From JBHYGK01 sp051859045 (GTDB lineage: Bacteria > Pseudomonadota > Gammaproteobacteria > Xanthomonadales > Xanthomonadaceae), in assembly GCA_051859045.1 (NCBI GenBank), contig JBHYGK010000001.1:194719-258718 (forward strand): a stretch of DNA of 64,000 nucleotides. Reading direction: 5' to 3'. Under the pieces are notes generated by a model. It made no database searches. It worked only from the letters and a program-made list of their open reading frames with translations, and had not been told where the DNA came from. The position numbers were made by a program, and so were the translations under genes. Positions within the stretch are counted from its first letter, which is position 1; the number at the start of each line of letters is the position of its first letter. This document shows positions 11,001 to 17,586 of the stretch, piece after piece.

Positions 11001-11512
11001 CGCTGGCGGGTCGAGAACACCACGCCTTCCGGCGTGGCCACCGCGCCCCAGGCGTCGCCGAAGTCGCGGGCGTCGGCGGGCACGTGCGCCATCAGCGAGA
11101 CGTAGCCCAGGCGGCCGTCGGGACCGGGGGCGAGGACGCCGACCTCGCCCACCGCGCCCACGTGCACCACGCCCGCGGCGTCGATCGCCAGCGCGCGCAC
11201 CGCCGAGCCGTTGGCCACCGGCACCAGCGTCCAGCGCTGGCCGTCGAACACCAGCACGCCGCGGGTATTGCCCACGTACAGCACGCCGTCCGGGCCCTGG
11301 GCGAGGGCCCAGTTCTGCTGGTCGGCGTCGTAGTCGGCGGGGCGGAACACGCGCAGCAGCGGGGTGCCGGCCTCGAGCGCGCGCGCGTCGGGCGCGGCCG
11401 CGCCGGCGTCGGCGTCGGGCGCCGGCTCGGCCGCCAGCGCCAGCGCCGGCGCGGCGGCGAGCAGCAGGGCCAGGGCGCGGGCCATCGCGGGGTGCCGGGG
11501 GATGTTCCGCAT
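8033..11512 (-). CDS. Two-component sensor histidine kinase with periplasmic beta-propeller
   Basis: A 1159-residue protein; the start at 11512 has an AGGA/GAGG upstream, while MARAL at 11485 has none. A signal peptide (ALALLLAAAPALALAAEP) is followed by about 600 residues of repeated blades of the Reg_prop type (for example DGVLYVGNTRGVLVFDGQRW, GRLWIGTLAAGVLRVD). Next come a Y_Y_Y-like Ig domain (VWLEGGDAGWSDWSEEDYRDYTNLFEGDYVFRVRA, shown in part), one membrane span near residue 790 and a coiled coil. The kinase core has H859 in VHDLKHPLG, N-box NLLTNAIKF, G1 DSGEG and G2 STGLGLTFCK. About 90 Ala-rich residues follow. No receiver or AraC domain is present, unlike the hybrid HTCS sensors of Bacteroidetes with this ectodomain. 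Confidence 0.92.
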   Translation of the reverse strand: MRNIPRHPAMARALALLLAAAPALALAAEPAPDADAGAAAPDARALEAGTPLLRVFRPADYDADQQNWALAQGPDGVLYVGNTRGVLVFDGQRWTLVPVANGSAVRALAIDAAGVVHVGAVGEVGVLAPGPDGRLGYVSLMAHVPADARDFGDAWGAVATPEGVVFSTRQRLLRWDGARMATWTPGSRFGVAHGGAHGLYLVEAGRGLVQLRGDAVQPLPGAEAIVDPARLGIAPWPGPAQGGAAGTGPSLLVSTPDLGFLRYADGALAPWPSEGAEAIRRDGLMVKSLQWLADGRLVAGTLQGGLHVLDARGRRLAQVDVDAGLPDPSVAATFQDREGGLWLALGQGLARLAVADPLTRLDGRHGLEGAPIALHRHRGTLVVGTSLGAFALRPGPRPRFERLPGIEAQTWAFLSVGDTLLVGSVQGVHAIGDGRARRVLDGYGVNALLASRAHPGRIYVGLGDGVAILEAEGAGWREAGRVPGVGDTARSLHEDAAGRLWIGTLAAGVLRVDARAPGADAAPVRRFGVADGLPGDAYNAVVDLDGAPAFATAAGVLRFDEARARFVPDPGYAGLFDAPRTAWVLHPAPGGGAWLSTEDPARGLRETGLARPAADGAPARWNPAALRPFAGQEAYAILAEPDGVAWFATPAGLYRLDGGRPAAPAPGFDTLMRRVATAGGRVLHGGHGAPGAPVLAHAENALRFEYAAPRFDGGGDGGRASGVRFQVWLEGGDAGWSDWSEEDYRDYTNLFEGDYVFRVRAMDARGAVGREAALAFRVLPPWYRTPWAWAAYALALGLLGWGLLRWRLRVLLARTRELEATVAERTRQLAAQADDLREANARLVALDGFKQGLMGMIVHDLKHPLGTILGALDSPSLLSRVGQLRQSARQMLGMVLDLLDVQKFEDARVVPDARPEPLDALVGGAVEQVRLLLERRNQALAVALPPGLRVRVEAAMLERVLVNLLTNAIKFTPPNGRIEIEATPEAAGADAPARVRVAVRDSGEGLPAHLHDAVFERFGQVRARDSGQVRSTGLGLTFCKLAVEAHGGRIGVDSAPGAGATFWFTLPLAEGAAADAAPVAAQASAAELAPPPLEPAERAALAPLAATLRAIPIFRYSELREALDGAALPASPRVEAWRARVALAIETENEALLAVLLAP

Positions 11513-11713
11513 GCCTCGCGCGTCCTGGGCTGGCGAGCGCGGGCCGGTCCTGGCCGCCGCGCGGGGCCGCCAGCATGCCCGCGGCGGCGCGCCGGCGGCA
11601 ATCGGCGGGCCGTGCGGGACTTGCCTCGCGCGCGCCCGAGCGCCGAGCATCGGCCGGCTGCCCGCCCCGCGTCGCCGACCCGGGGCGCAGGCCGCCCTGC
11701 CCCGGAGTCCGCC

Positions 11714-12082
11714 ATGTCCAACACCAGCACCACCATCACCATCACCAGCGCCGCCATCACCGGCCCCACCACCGTCGCGCTGGGCTATTCCAACGGCAGC
11801 GGCAACATCGACGAGGTCGAGGGCCAGGGCGCCGCGACCGTCAGCTACGTCCTCGACGCCGCGCTGGCCTCGGCCGGCTGGTCGATCGTCGGCCTGGTGC
11901 CGGTCACCTCGCCCGCGCCGGCCGACATCACCTGGTCGGTCACCACCAGCGCCGGCGGCAACACGCTGGTGATCAACGACGCCGCGACCGCCGCGGATGC
12001 GCTCGATTTCCTGATCCAGCTGCTGCAGGGCGGCCAGGTGTACGCCAGCGCCGACCCGATCATCACCAACGAGCCCGACTGA
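11714..12082 (+). CDS. Small Thr/Ala-rich hypothetical protein (DP-EP-like)
   Basis: A 122-residue protein with a Ser/Thr-rich start (MSNTSTTITITSAAITGPTT), predicted mostly beta strand, no signal peptide and no cysteine. The C-terminus ASADPIITNEPD has the DP...EP ending that I associate with the small DP-EP protein family of unknown function; that assignment is from memory and weak. It is divergent from the sensor kinase (201 bp) and is followed by the symporter's operator region. No function can be assigned. Confidence 0.7.
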   Translation: MSNTSTTITITSAAITGPTTVALGYSNGSGNIDEVEGQGAATVSYVLDAALASAGWSIVGLVPVTSPAPADITWSVTTSAGGNTLVINDAATAADALDFLIQLLQGGQVYASADPIITNEPD

Positions 12083-12107
12083 GTCCGGCCGGCCGCGCCG
12101 CGCGGCC

Positions 12108-12121
12108 TGCATACGTATTCA
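12108..12121 (+). promoter_or_regulatory. Predicted LacI-family operator, copy 2 (SSS symporter)
   Basis: Reads TGCATACGTATTCA, identical to copy 1 on the plus strand but opposite in orientation relative to the gene it precedes (symporter start 91 bp downstream). A possible -10, TACAAG, lies at 12156-12161, thirty-four bases past the site. Binding by the local LacI protein is inferred from identity with the other three sites. Confidence 0.72.
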
Positions 12122-12129
12122 TCCCCTCC

Positions 12130-12151
12130 CGCGGCCGCACGCACGGCCGCG
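12130..12151 (+). repeat. GC-only inverted repeat between operator and symporter promoter
   Basis: Perfect 8-bp arms CGCGGCCG and CGGCCGCG flank a 6-base CACGCA loop. It sits where a -35 element would lie for the symporter, just before the TACAAG hexamer. It could be a hairpin or a second protein site; nothing decides between these. Confidence 0.4.
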
Positions 12152-12212
12152 GCGGTACAAGGGCGCACCACGAGACGGGCCGACCACGGCCCGCACGCAC
12201 AGGGGGAGAGGG

Positions 12213-13634
12213 ATGGAGCAGGGCACGCTGCAGATCGCGATTTTCGTCATGCTGACCGCGCTGGTCGCCGTCGCCACCTGGTGGCGCGCGCGGCGGATGG
12301 CGCGGGTGGATTCGGCCTCGCGCGAGTACTTCCTCGCCGGCGGCAGCCTGACCTGGCCCTTCATCGCCGGCTCGCTGCTGCTGACCAACATCAGCGCCGA
12401 GCAGATCGTCGGCATGAACGGCGCGCAGATGGCGCTGGTGGCGTGGTGGGAGCTGGGCGCGATCGCCGGCCTGCTGCTGCTGGCCCACGTGCTGGTGCCG
12501 ATGTACTACCGCTACGGCTGCACCACCACCACCGAGCTGCTGGAGAAGCGCCTCGGCGACCCGGGCATCCGCAGCCTGGTGTCGGTGCTGTTCCTCGGCG
12601 GCTACCTGTTCATCCTGCTGCCGGTGGTGCTCTACACCGGCGCGACGTTCATGAAGTCGATGTTCGGCCTCGAGGCGGGCGTGCTGGCGATCTCGGCGGT
12701 GTTCGCGGCCGCGGGCCTGGCCTACGCGGCGTTCGGCGGCCTGCGCGCGATCGCGATCTCCGACACCTACAACGGCCTCGGCCTGCTGGTGCTGGGCAGC
12801 GTGGTGCTGTACTTCGGCCTGGCCGCGATCGACTTCGACGTCAGCGGCATCCCGGCCGAGCGCCTGACGCTCATCGGCGCGCCCGACAGCGACATCCCGT
12901 GGACCACCCTGCTCACCGGCATGGTGTTCATCCACTTCTTCTACTGGGGCACCAACATGGTCATCGCGCAGCGCGCGCTGGCCGCGGGCTCGGTGCGCGA
13001 GGCCCAGAAGGGCATCTACGCGGCGATGGTGTTCAAGGTGCTCGGGCCGATGATCCTGGTCGTGCCGGGCATCATCGCCTTCAAGCTGTACGGCGACGTC
13101 GGCGATGCCGCCTACGGCCGCCTGGTGGGCGACGTGCTGCCGCCGTGGCTGTCGGGCGCGTTCGCGGCGGTGATCTTCGGCGCGGTGCTCTCGAGCTTCA
13201 ATTCCTGCCTGAACTCGGCCTCGGCGCTGTACACCTGCGACCTGCACATGAAGTACGTCAATCCCGACGCCCAGCCCAAGCGCACCGGCCAGTGGGTGGC
13301 GGTGGCGTTCACCCTCGGCTCGCTGGCGATGGTGCCGGTGTACGCCAACGCCGAGTCGATCGTGGCGGTGATGCAGCAGCTCAACGGCCTGTACTCGATG
13401 CCGGTGCTGGCGGCCTTCATCGCCGCGGTGCTGTTCGCCGGGATCGCGCCGTGGGCGGTGCGCATCGGCCTGGTGTTCGGTGCGGTGCTGTACGCGGTGT
13501 TCACCTTCGCCTGGAGCCCGCTGCACTACATCCACCTGATGGCGATCACGCTGGCCGCCAGCCTGGCGGTGATGTGGATCCTCGGCCGCGTGCTGCCGCG
13601 GCGGACTCCGGAGGCGCCACGCGCCATCGGCTGA
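12213..13634 (+). CDS. Sodium/solute symporter (SSS family), probably sugar
   Basis: A 473-residue integral membrane protein with a strong ribosome site (GGGGGAGAGGG) before its ATG. It has about 13 hydrophobic spans and SSS landmarks such as YFLAGGSLTWPFIAGSLLLTNISAEQ, YTGATFMKSMFG, AFGGLRAIAISDTYNG and WGTNMVIAQRALAA (each quoted in part). This family imports sugars, amino acids, proline or nucleosides with Na+. The substrate is not visible from motifs. Because a copy of the regulon operator precedes it and the neighbours degrade alpha-glucans to glucose, glucose or a maltooligosaccharide is the best inference. Confidence 0.88.
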   Translation: MEQGTLQIAIFVMLTALVAVATWWRARRMARVDSASREYFLAGGSLTWPFIAGSLLLTNISAEQIVGMNGAQMALVAWWELGAIAGLLLLAHVLVPMYYRYGCTTTTELLEKRLGDPGIRSLVSVLFLGGYLFILLPVVLYTGATFMKSMFGLEAGVLAISAVFAAAGLAYAAFGGLRAIAISDTYNGLGLLVLGSVVLYFGLAAIDFDVSGIPAERLTLIGAPDSDIPWTTLLTGMVFIHFFYWGTNMVIAQRALAAGSVREAQKGIYAAMVFKVLGPMILVVPGIIAFKLYGDVGDAAYGRLVGDVLPPWLSGAFAAVIFGAVLSSFNSCLNSASALYTCDLHMKYVNPDAQPKRTGQWVAVAFTLGSLAMVPVYANAESIVAVMQQLNGLYSMPVLAAFIAAVLFAGIAPWAVRIGLVFGAVLYAVFTFAWSPLHYIHLMAITLAASLAVMWILGRVLPRRTPEAPRAIG

Positions 13635-13707
13635 CGGCGCCCGCGCGCGCCGGGTGATGGGATCCGGGTGGTGGCCGCGGACGCGGCCAACCGCCCGACG
13701 GCCAGTT

Positions 13708-13727
13708 GTGTTGTCGATTGACAACAC
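13708..13727 (+). promoter_or_regulatory. Perfect inverted repeat overlapping a likely promoter (autoregulatory operator)
   Basis: Arms GTGTTGTC and GACAACAC are perfect complements around a GATT loop. The right half contains TTGACA (13718-13723), a consensus -35. A weak -10 candidate CATCCT follows with 17-base spacing at 13741-13746, just before the first gene of the two-gene module (start 13763). An operator over the -35 is typical of autoregulated toxin-antitoxin and small regulator operons. It is AT-richer than its surroundings. Autoregulation by the HTH protein of the module is inferred. Confidence 0.65.
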
Positions 13728-13762
13728 GCGGTCCCTCCACCATCCTCGCAGCCGGGATTGCC

Positions 13763-14032
13763 ATGGCCAGGCGCCGTCATCCGAAGCCCCCCGTCGAAGC
13801 CGCCCTCGTCTACGCCGAGCTGCATGGCTGGCGGGTGGTCCCCGGCGGCGGCCACGCCTGGGGGCGGATGTACTGCCCATGGAACGACGCCGACTGCCGC
13901 TGCGGCGAGTTCTGCATCGCCAGCGTCTGGAGCACGCCACGCGATCCCGATGTCCATGGCCGACAGGTGCGGCGCGTGGTCGACCACTGCCTCCACCAGC
14001 ACCACGCCGCGCGGGAGCCCTCCGATGACTGA
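13763..14032 (+). CDS. Small HicA-like/Cys-rich protein, first gene of a two-gene module
   Basis: An 89-residue protein. The ATG at 13763 follows the operator/promoter by 35 bases; upstream in-frame starts would overlap the operator. The N-terminal part (EAALVYAELHGWRVVPGGGHAWGRMY, quoted in part) resembles the helix-strand-GxH pattern of HicA-type double-stranded-RNA-binding toxins, with H31 in the position of the catalytic His. Unusually, a compact cysteine cluster C38-x6-C45-x-C47-x3-C51 follows and could hold a metal. The C-terminal helix is HGRQVRRVVDHC. The reading frame overlaps the next gene by 8 bases. Toxin function is an inference; the HicA resemblance is faint. Confidence 0.6.
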   Translation: MARRRHPKPPVEAALVYAELHGWRVVPGGGHAWGRMYCPWNDADCRCGEFCIASVWSTPRDPDVHGRQVRRVVDHCLHQHHAAREPSDD

Positions 14033-14555
14033 GCACGCCTTCACCCTGGTCTTCCGCCTCGCCGCCGCCGGCGAGGACCCGCAGCGCCACGTCGAGCGCC
14101 TGGCCGCCGCCGGCTGCGATGACGCGCTGGTCGGCGTCGGCACCCCGGGGCGCATCGCGCTGGCCTTCGACCGCCGCGCGGCCAGCGCCGAAGCCGCCAT
14201 GCATTCGGCCGTGCGCGACGTGAAGCGGGCCATCCCCGACGCCGTGCTGGCCGAGGCCTCGCCGGACTACGTCGGCCTCACCGGCGTGGCCGCGCTGATG
14301 GGCTTCTCGCGCCAGCACATGCGCCAGCTGATGCTCGCCCACCCGGCCACCTTCCCCACGCCGGTGCACGAGGGCAACCCGTCGGTCTGGCATCTCGCCA
14401 GCCTGCTCGAGTGGCTGCAGGCGATGCAGGTGCGCGAGGTCGACCCGGGCCTGCTGGCCGTGGCGCAGGCGGCGCGCACGCTCAACGTCGCCCGCGATGC
14501 CAGCCTGCTGCCCGGCGTCGTCGTGCCGGCCCCGTTGGCCGCGCTGGTGGGCTGA
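14025..14555 (+). CDS. HTH DNA-binding protein, second gene of the module (putative antitoxin/regulator)
   Basis: A 176-residue protein whose start ATGACTGAG contains the stop of the preceding gene, indicating translational coupling. Residues 1-80 form an alpha/beta domain (FTLVFRL.., LVGVGTPGRIALAFDR, SAVRDVKRAIPDA). Residues 85-105 form a helix-turn-helix of MerR/AlpA style (LTGVAALMGFSRQHMRQLML). A helical C-terminal part begins with WHLASLLEWLQA. It probably binds the inverted repeat at 13708-13727 and represses its own operon, as antitoxins do. Alternatively it could be a stand-alone regulator with a helper protein. Confidence 0.62.
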   Translation: MTEHAFTLVFRLAAAGEDPQRHVERLAAAGCDDALVGVGTPGRIALAFDRRAASAEAAMHSAVRDVKRAIPDAVLAEASPDYVGLTGVAALMGFSRQHMRQLMLAHPATFPTPVHEGNPSVWHLASLLEWLQAMQVREVDPGLLAVAQAARTLNVARDASLLPGVVVPAPLAALVG

Positions 14556-14593
14556 GCGAACCGGGGTGCGCTCACGCCCGCCGCGCGTCCGCG

Positions 14594-17422
14594 TCAGTCG
14601 CGCACGAACACCACCGCTGAGCGCGCTGGCACGGTGAAGCGGCCGGTGGCGTCGTCCACGCGGGCCTCCGCGCGCGCGCGCGGATCGGCCGCGCCGGGCG
14701 CGGCGAGCACCGGATGCAGTCGCCAGCCGCGGCCGGCGGCGCCGGGCACCTCGATCGACGCCGGCGCATCGGCCACGTTGAGCAGGTAGACCAGCCCGCC
14801 GAACCCCGCATCGGGCGGCGTCCGGCCATCCACCGCGCCACCGTCGAGCTCGCCCACCAGCAGCGTGCCGGCCTGCCCGGGCCCCGTGCCGTGGAAGCGC
14901 AGCCGCGCGATCACCTCGTCGGCCGTGCGCAGGCGCAGCAGGCGGGTGGAGGCGCGGATCCGCAGCCAGTCCTCGAACGCCGCGCGGGCGAAGGCGATGT
15001 CGTCCGGCGTGGCGCGGGTGGTCGGGTCCTCGAGCACCGGGCGCATCGCGTCCCAGCTCGCGGCGTTGTCCTCGGCCGGCGGCAGGCCCCGGCCCATGCC
15101 GTGGCGCGTCCCGGTGGGGTCATAGGCGTTGAAGTGGTCGCCGGAGTTGAAGCTGTTGCGGTCCAGCGACTTGCTGCGCAGCAGCTCGCCGCCGGCGTGG
15201 AAGTAGGCCACGCCCTGGCTGAGCGCGTTGTAGGCCAGCGCCAGCACCTGCAGCCGGGCGCGCTCCGCGCTCGGCGTGCCGGCGGGCAGGCGCATCGCGT
15301 TGAGGTCCCACAGGGTCTGGTTGTCGTGGTTCTCGACGTAGTTCACCACCTCGTCGGGCTGGCAGGCGTAGCCCGCGGGCTGGCCCTTGTAGTCCAGGCC
15401 CGAGAGGCGCACCACGCGCCCCGAGGCGGTGTGCAGCGGATAGTCGCCCAGCGTGCCGGCCAGGCCGGCGCGCAGCAGGTCGGCGGCGTGCAGCAGGTCG
15501 GCGCGCGTGGCCTCCGAGGGCGCGGGGCCGTGGCCGTTGGGCGCGTGGTGCAGGCCGTTGATCCAGCCCTGCCGCGCGCGCATGGCTTCGCCCGCGTCGC
15601 CGGCCGAGCCGCCGCGCAGCGCATCGCGGGCGCGGTCGGAGAAGGTGCCGATGGCGTCCTGGCACAGCGCGCCCTGTCGGGCCTGCGGGAAGTAGGCGTC
15701 GTCGGCCACCTCGCCGAAGTTCCAGCCCTCGCCCAGCAGCGGCACCCGGCGGCCGGCGGCCGCGTCGACCTCGCGCTGCAGCTGGCGCATCGCGGCGGCC
15801 GGCTGGTGGCCCATCAGGTCGAAGCGGAAGGAATCGATGCGGTGCTCGCGCGCCCACGTCACCGCCGAGTCGATCATCAGCCGCGCCATCATCGAGCGCT
15901 CGGTGGCGGTGTTGGGGCAGCAGGTGGAGGTCGCCAGCGTGCCGTCGGCGAGGTAGCGGTGGTAGTAGCCCGGCACGATGCGGTCGAGCACCGAGAAGCG
16001 GTCCTGGCCGGCGTGGAAGGTGTGGTTGTAGACCACGTCCATGCCCACCCGCAGGCCCATCCCGTGCAGCGCCAGCACCATCGTCCGGAACTCGCGCACG
16101 CGGCCGGCGGCGTCGTCGGGGTCGGTGGCGTAGCTCCCCTCCGGCGCGGTGTAGTGCACCGGGTCGTAGCCCCAGTTGAAGCAGTCGGTCTCGCGCACGG
16201 GCGCGATCGCGGCCTGCTGGGCGGCGTCGGCCGGGCCGGCGTCGGGCACGACGGGCACGGCGCAGTCGCGCTCCGGCACGCTGCCCAGGTCGTACACCGG
16301 CAGCAGGTGCACGTCGGTGACGCCGGCCGCGGCCAGCCGCCGCAGGTGGGCCACGCCCCGCGAGGCCGGCTCGGCGAAGGCCAGGTAGCGGCCGCGCCAG
16401 GCCGCGCGCACGCTGGCGTCGTCGCGCGAGAAGTCGCGCACGTGCAGCTCGTAGATCACCTGGTCGGTGTTGGCCGCGATCGACGGCGCGGGAGGCGCGT
16501 CAACCCAGCCGGCGGGCATCGTCGAGGGATCCCCGAGGTCGAGCAGGGCGACCCGCCCGCCGTCGGCCGACAGGCCCAGCGCATACGGATCGGTGACGCG
16601 CTGGCGCAGCACGCCCTCGCCCGGCACCGACACCTCCACCAGCCAGGTCGAGAAGCGGCCGTGGCGGTCGCCGTCGACGCGGGCGTGCCAGGTGCCGGTG
16701 GCGGGGTCGAGGCGCGCGGGCGCGACGCCGGTGCTGGCGCCACGGGCGTCGTCGTACAGGCACAGGTCGACGCGCCGCGCGGTGGGCGCCCAGAGCGCGA
16801 AGGCCGAGGCCACGCCGCCGCCGTCCGCGGCCACGCGGTGCGCGCCGAGCCGCAGCGTCCCGCGCTCCACGGCCTCCGCGGCCGCGTGGCCCCACAGCAC
16901 GTCCAGCAGCTCGCCGTGCTGCGGCCGCGTGGCGTCGAGCACGCGGCCCTCGGCGTCCTGGCGCACCAGCAGCAGCTCGCCGCGCAGCAGCGTGCGCAGG
17001 CGCGCGTCGTCGACCTCCACCGCCAGCCCCAGTCCGGCCGGCCAGCGCAGGTGCTCGTCGAGCACGCCGTCGGGCACCTCGGCGGTGGTGGGCGCGAGCG
17101 CGATGGCGGCGTCGTGGCCGCGCACCGGCGCGCCGACGCGCGCCACCAGCCCGTGGTCGGCCGCGTGGTAGAGCACGAAGGCCTCGCCGGGGGCGGCCGT
17201 GACGCCCGGCCAGTGGAGGCGGCGCGCGCCGACCCAGGTCGCCGCGGCCCGGGCGGGCCACGCGCCCGGCCCATGCAGCGTGGTCCAGGCCTCGGGGGCA
17301 TCGCAGGCCTGGCGCAGCGCGTCGTCCCCCGGGGACGCGGCGGCGGCCGCCTGGCCGGCGGCAGCGAGGGCGAACAGCGCGGCGGCGAGCGCGGCGCGGG
17401 CGGGGGCGGGCATCAGCGGCAT
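14594..17422 (-). CDS. pulA: Pullulanase-type alpha-1,6-glucosidase (GH13), secreted
   Basis: A 942-residue protein with signal peptide (MPLMPAPARAALAAALFALAAAGQAAAAA, quoted in part). A CBM41-like N-terminal domain (WVGARRLHWPGV.., ELLLVRQD) is followed by a CBM48-type domain (SAFALWAPTARRVDLCLYDD). The GH13 domain has YELHVRDFS, the pullulanase signature YNHTF, FRFDLMGHQP with nucleophile D535, LLGEGWNFGE with acid/base E565 and VENHDNQTLWD. The C-terminal part resembles DUF3372 of pullulanases. It should cut alpha-1,6 branches in starch, pullulan or limit dextrins in the periplasm or outside, feeding linear dextrins to the TonB receptor. No copy of the 14-bp operator is visible upstream. 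Confidence 0.92.
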   Translation of the reverse strand: MPLMPAPARAALAAALFALAAAGQAAAAASPGDDALRQACDAPEAWTTLHGPGAWPARAAATWVGARRLHWPGVTAAPGEAFVLYHAADHGLVARVGAPVRGHDAAIALAPTTAEVPDGVLDEHLRWPAGLGLAVEVDDARLRTLLRGELLLVRQDAEGRVLDATRPQHGELLDVLWGHAAAEAVERGTLRLGAHRVAADGGGVASAFALWAPTARRVDLCLYDDARGASTGVAPARLDPATGTWHARVDGDRHGRFSTWLVEVSVPGEGVLRQRVTDPYALGLSADGGRVALLDLGDPSTMPAGWVDAPPAPSIAANTDQVIYELHVRDFSRDDASVRAAWRGRYLAFAEPASRGVAHLRRLAAAGVTDVHLLPVYDLGSVPERDCAVPVVPDAGPADAAQQAAIAPVRETDCFNWGYDPVHYTAPEGSYATDPDDAAGRVREFRTMVLALHGMGLRVGMDVVYNHTFHAGQDRFSVLDRIVPGYYHRYLADGTLATSTCCPNTATERSMMARLMIDSAVTWAREHRIDSFRFDLMGHQPAAAMRQLQREVDAAAGRRVPLLGEGWNFGEVADDAYFPQARQGALCQDAIGTFSDRARDALRGGSAGDAGEAMRARQGWINGLHHAPNGHGPAPSEATRADLLHAADLLRAGLAGTLGDYPLHTASGRVVRLSGLDYKGQPAGYACQPDEVVNYVENHDNQTLWDLNAMRLPAGTPSAERARLQVLALAYNALSQGVAYFHAGGELLRSKSLDRNSFNSGDHFNAYDPTGTRHGMGRGLPPAEDNAASWDAMRPVLEDPTTRATPDDIAFARAAFEDWLRIRASTRLLRLRTADEVIARLRFHGTGPGQAGTLLVGELDGGAVDGRTPPDAGFGGLVYLLNVADAPASIEVPGAAGRGWRLHPVLAAPGAADPRARAEARVDDATGRFTVPARSAVVFVRD

Positions 17423-17586
17423 CGGGGCATCCCTGGCAGGTGCGATGGGGCGTGGCGTCGGGTGGGCGACCGCGCGGCGGCGGCGTTCACGTCGCACCGC
17501 GCGGTGAGGCTGGCGCGCGGGCGCGCGGCGGTGCGATCCTCGCGCGGCATCGCCCGGGGGCGGCGAGGACGGGGAGTGTAGCGATC

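Noticed and set aside
17423..17586. A fifth LacI operator between pullulanase and the halogenase gene
   Set aside because: I looked for the TACGTA core in this divergent spacer and found none; control of pullulanase by the regulon is not supported.
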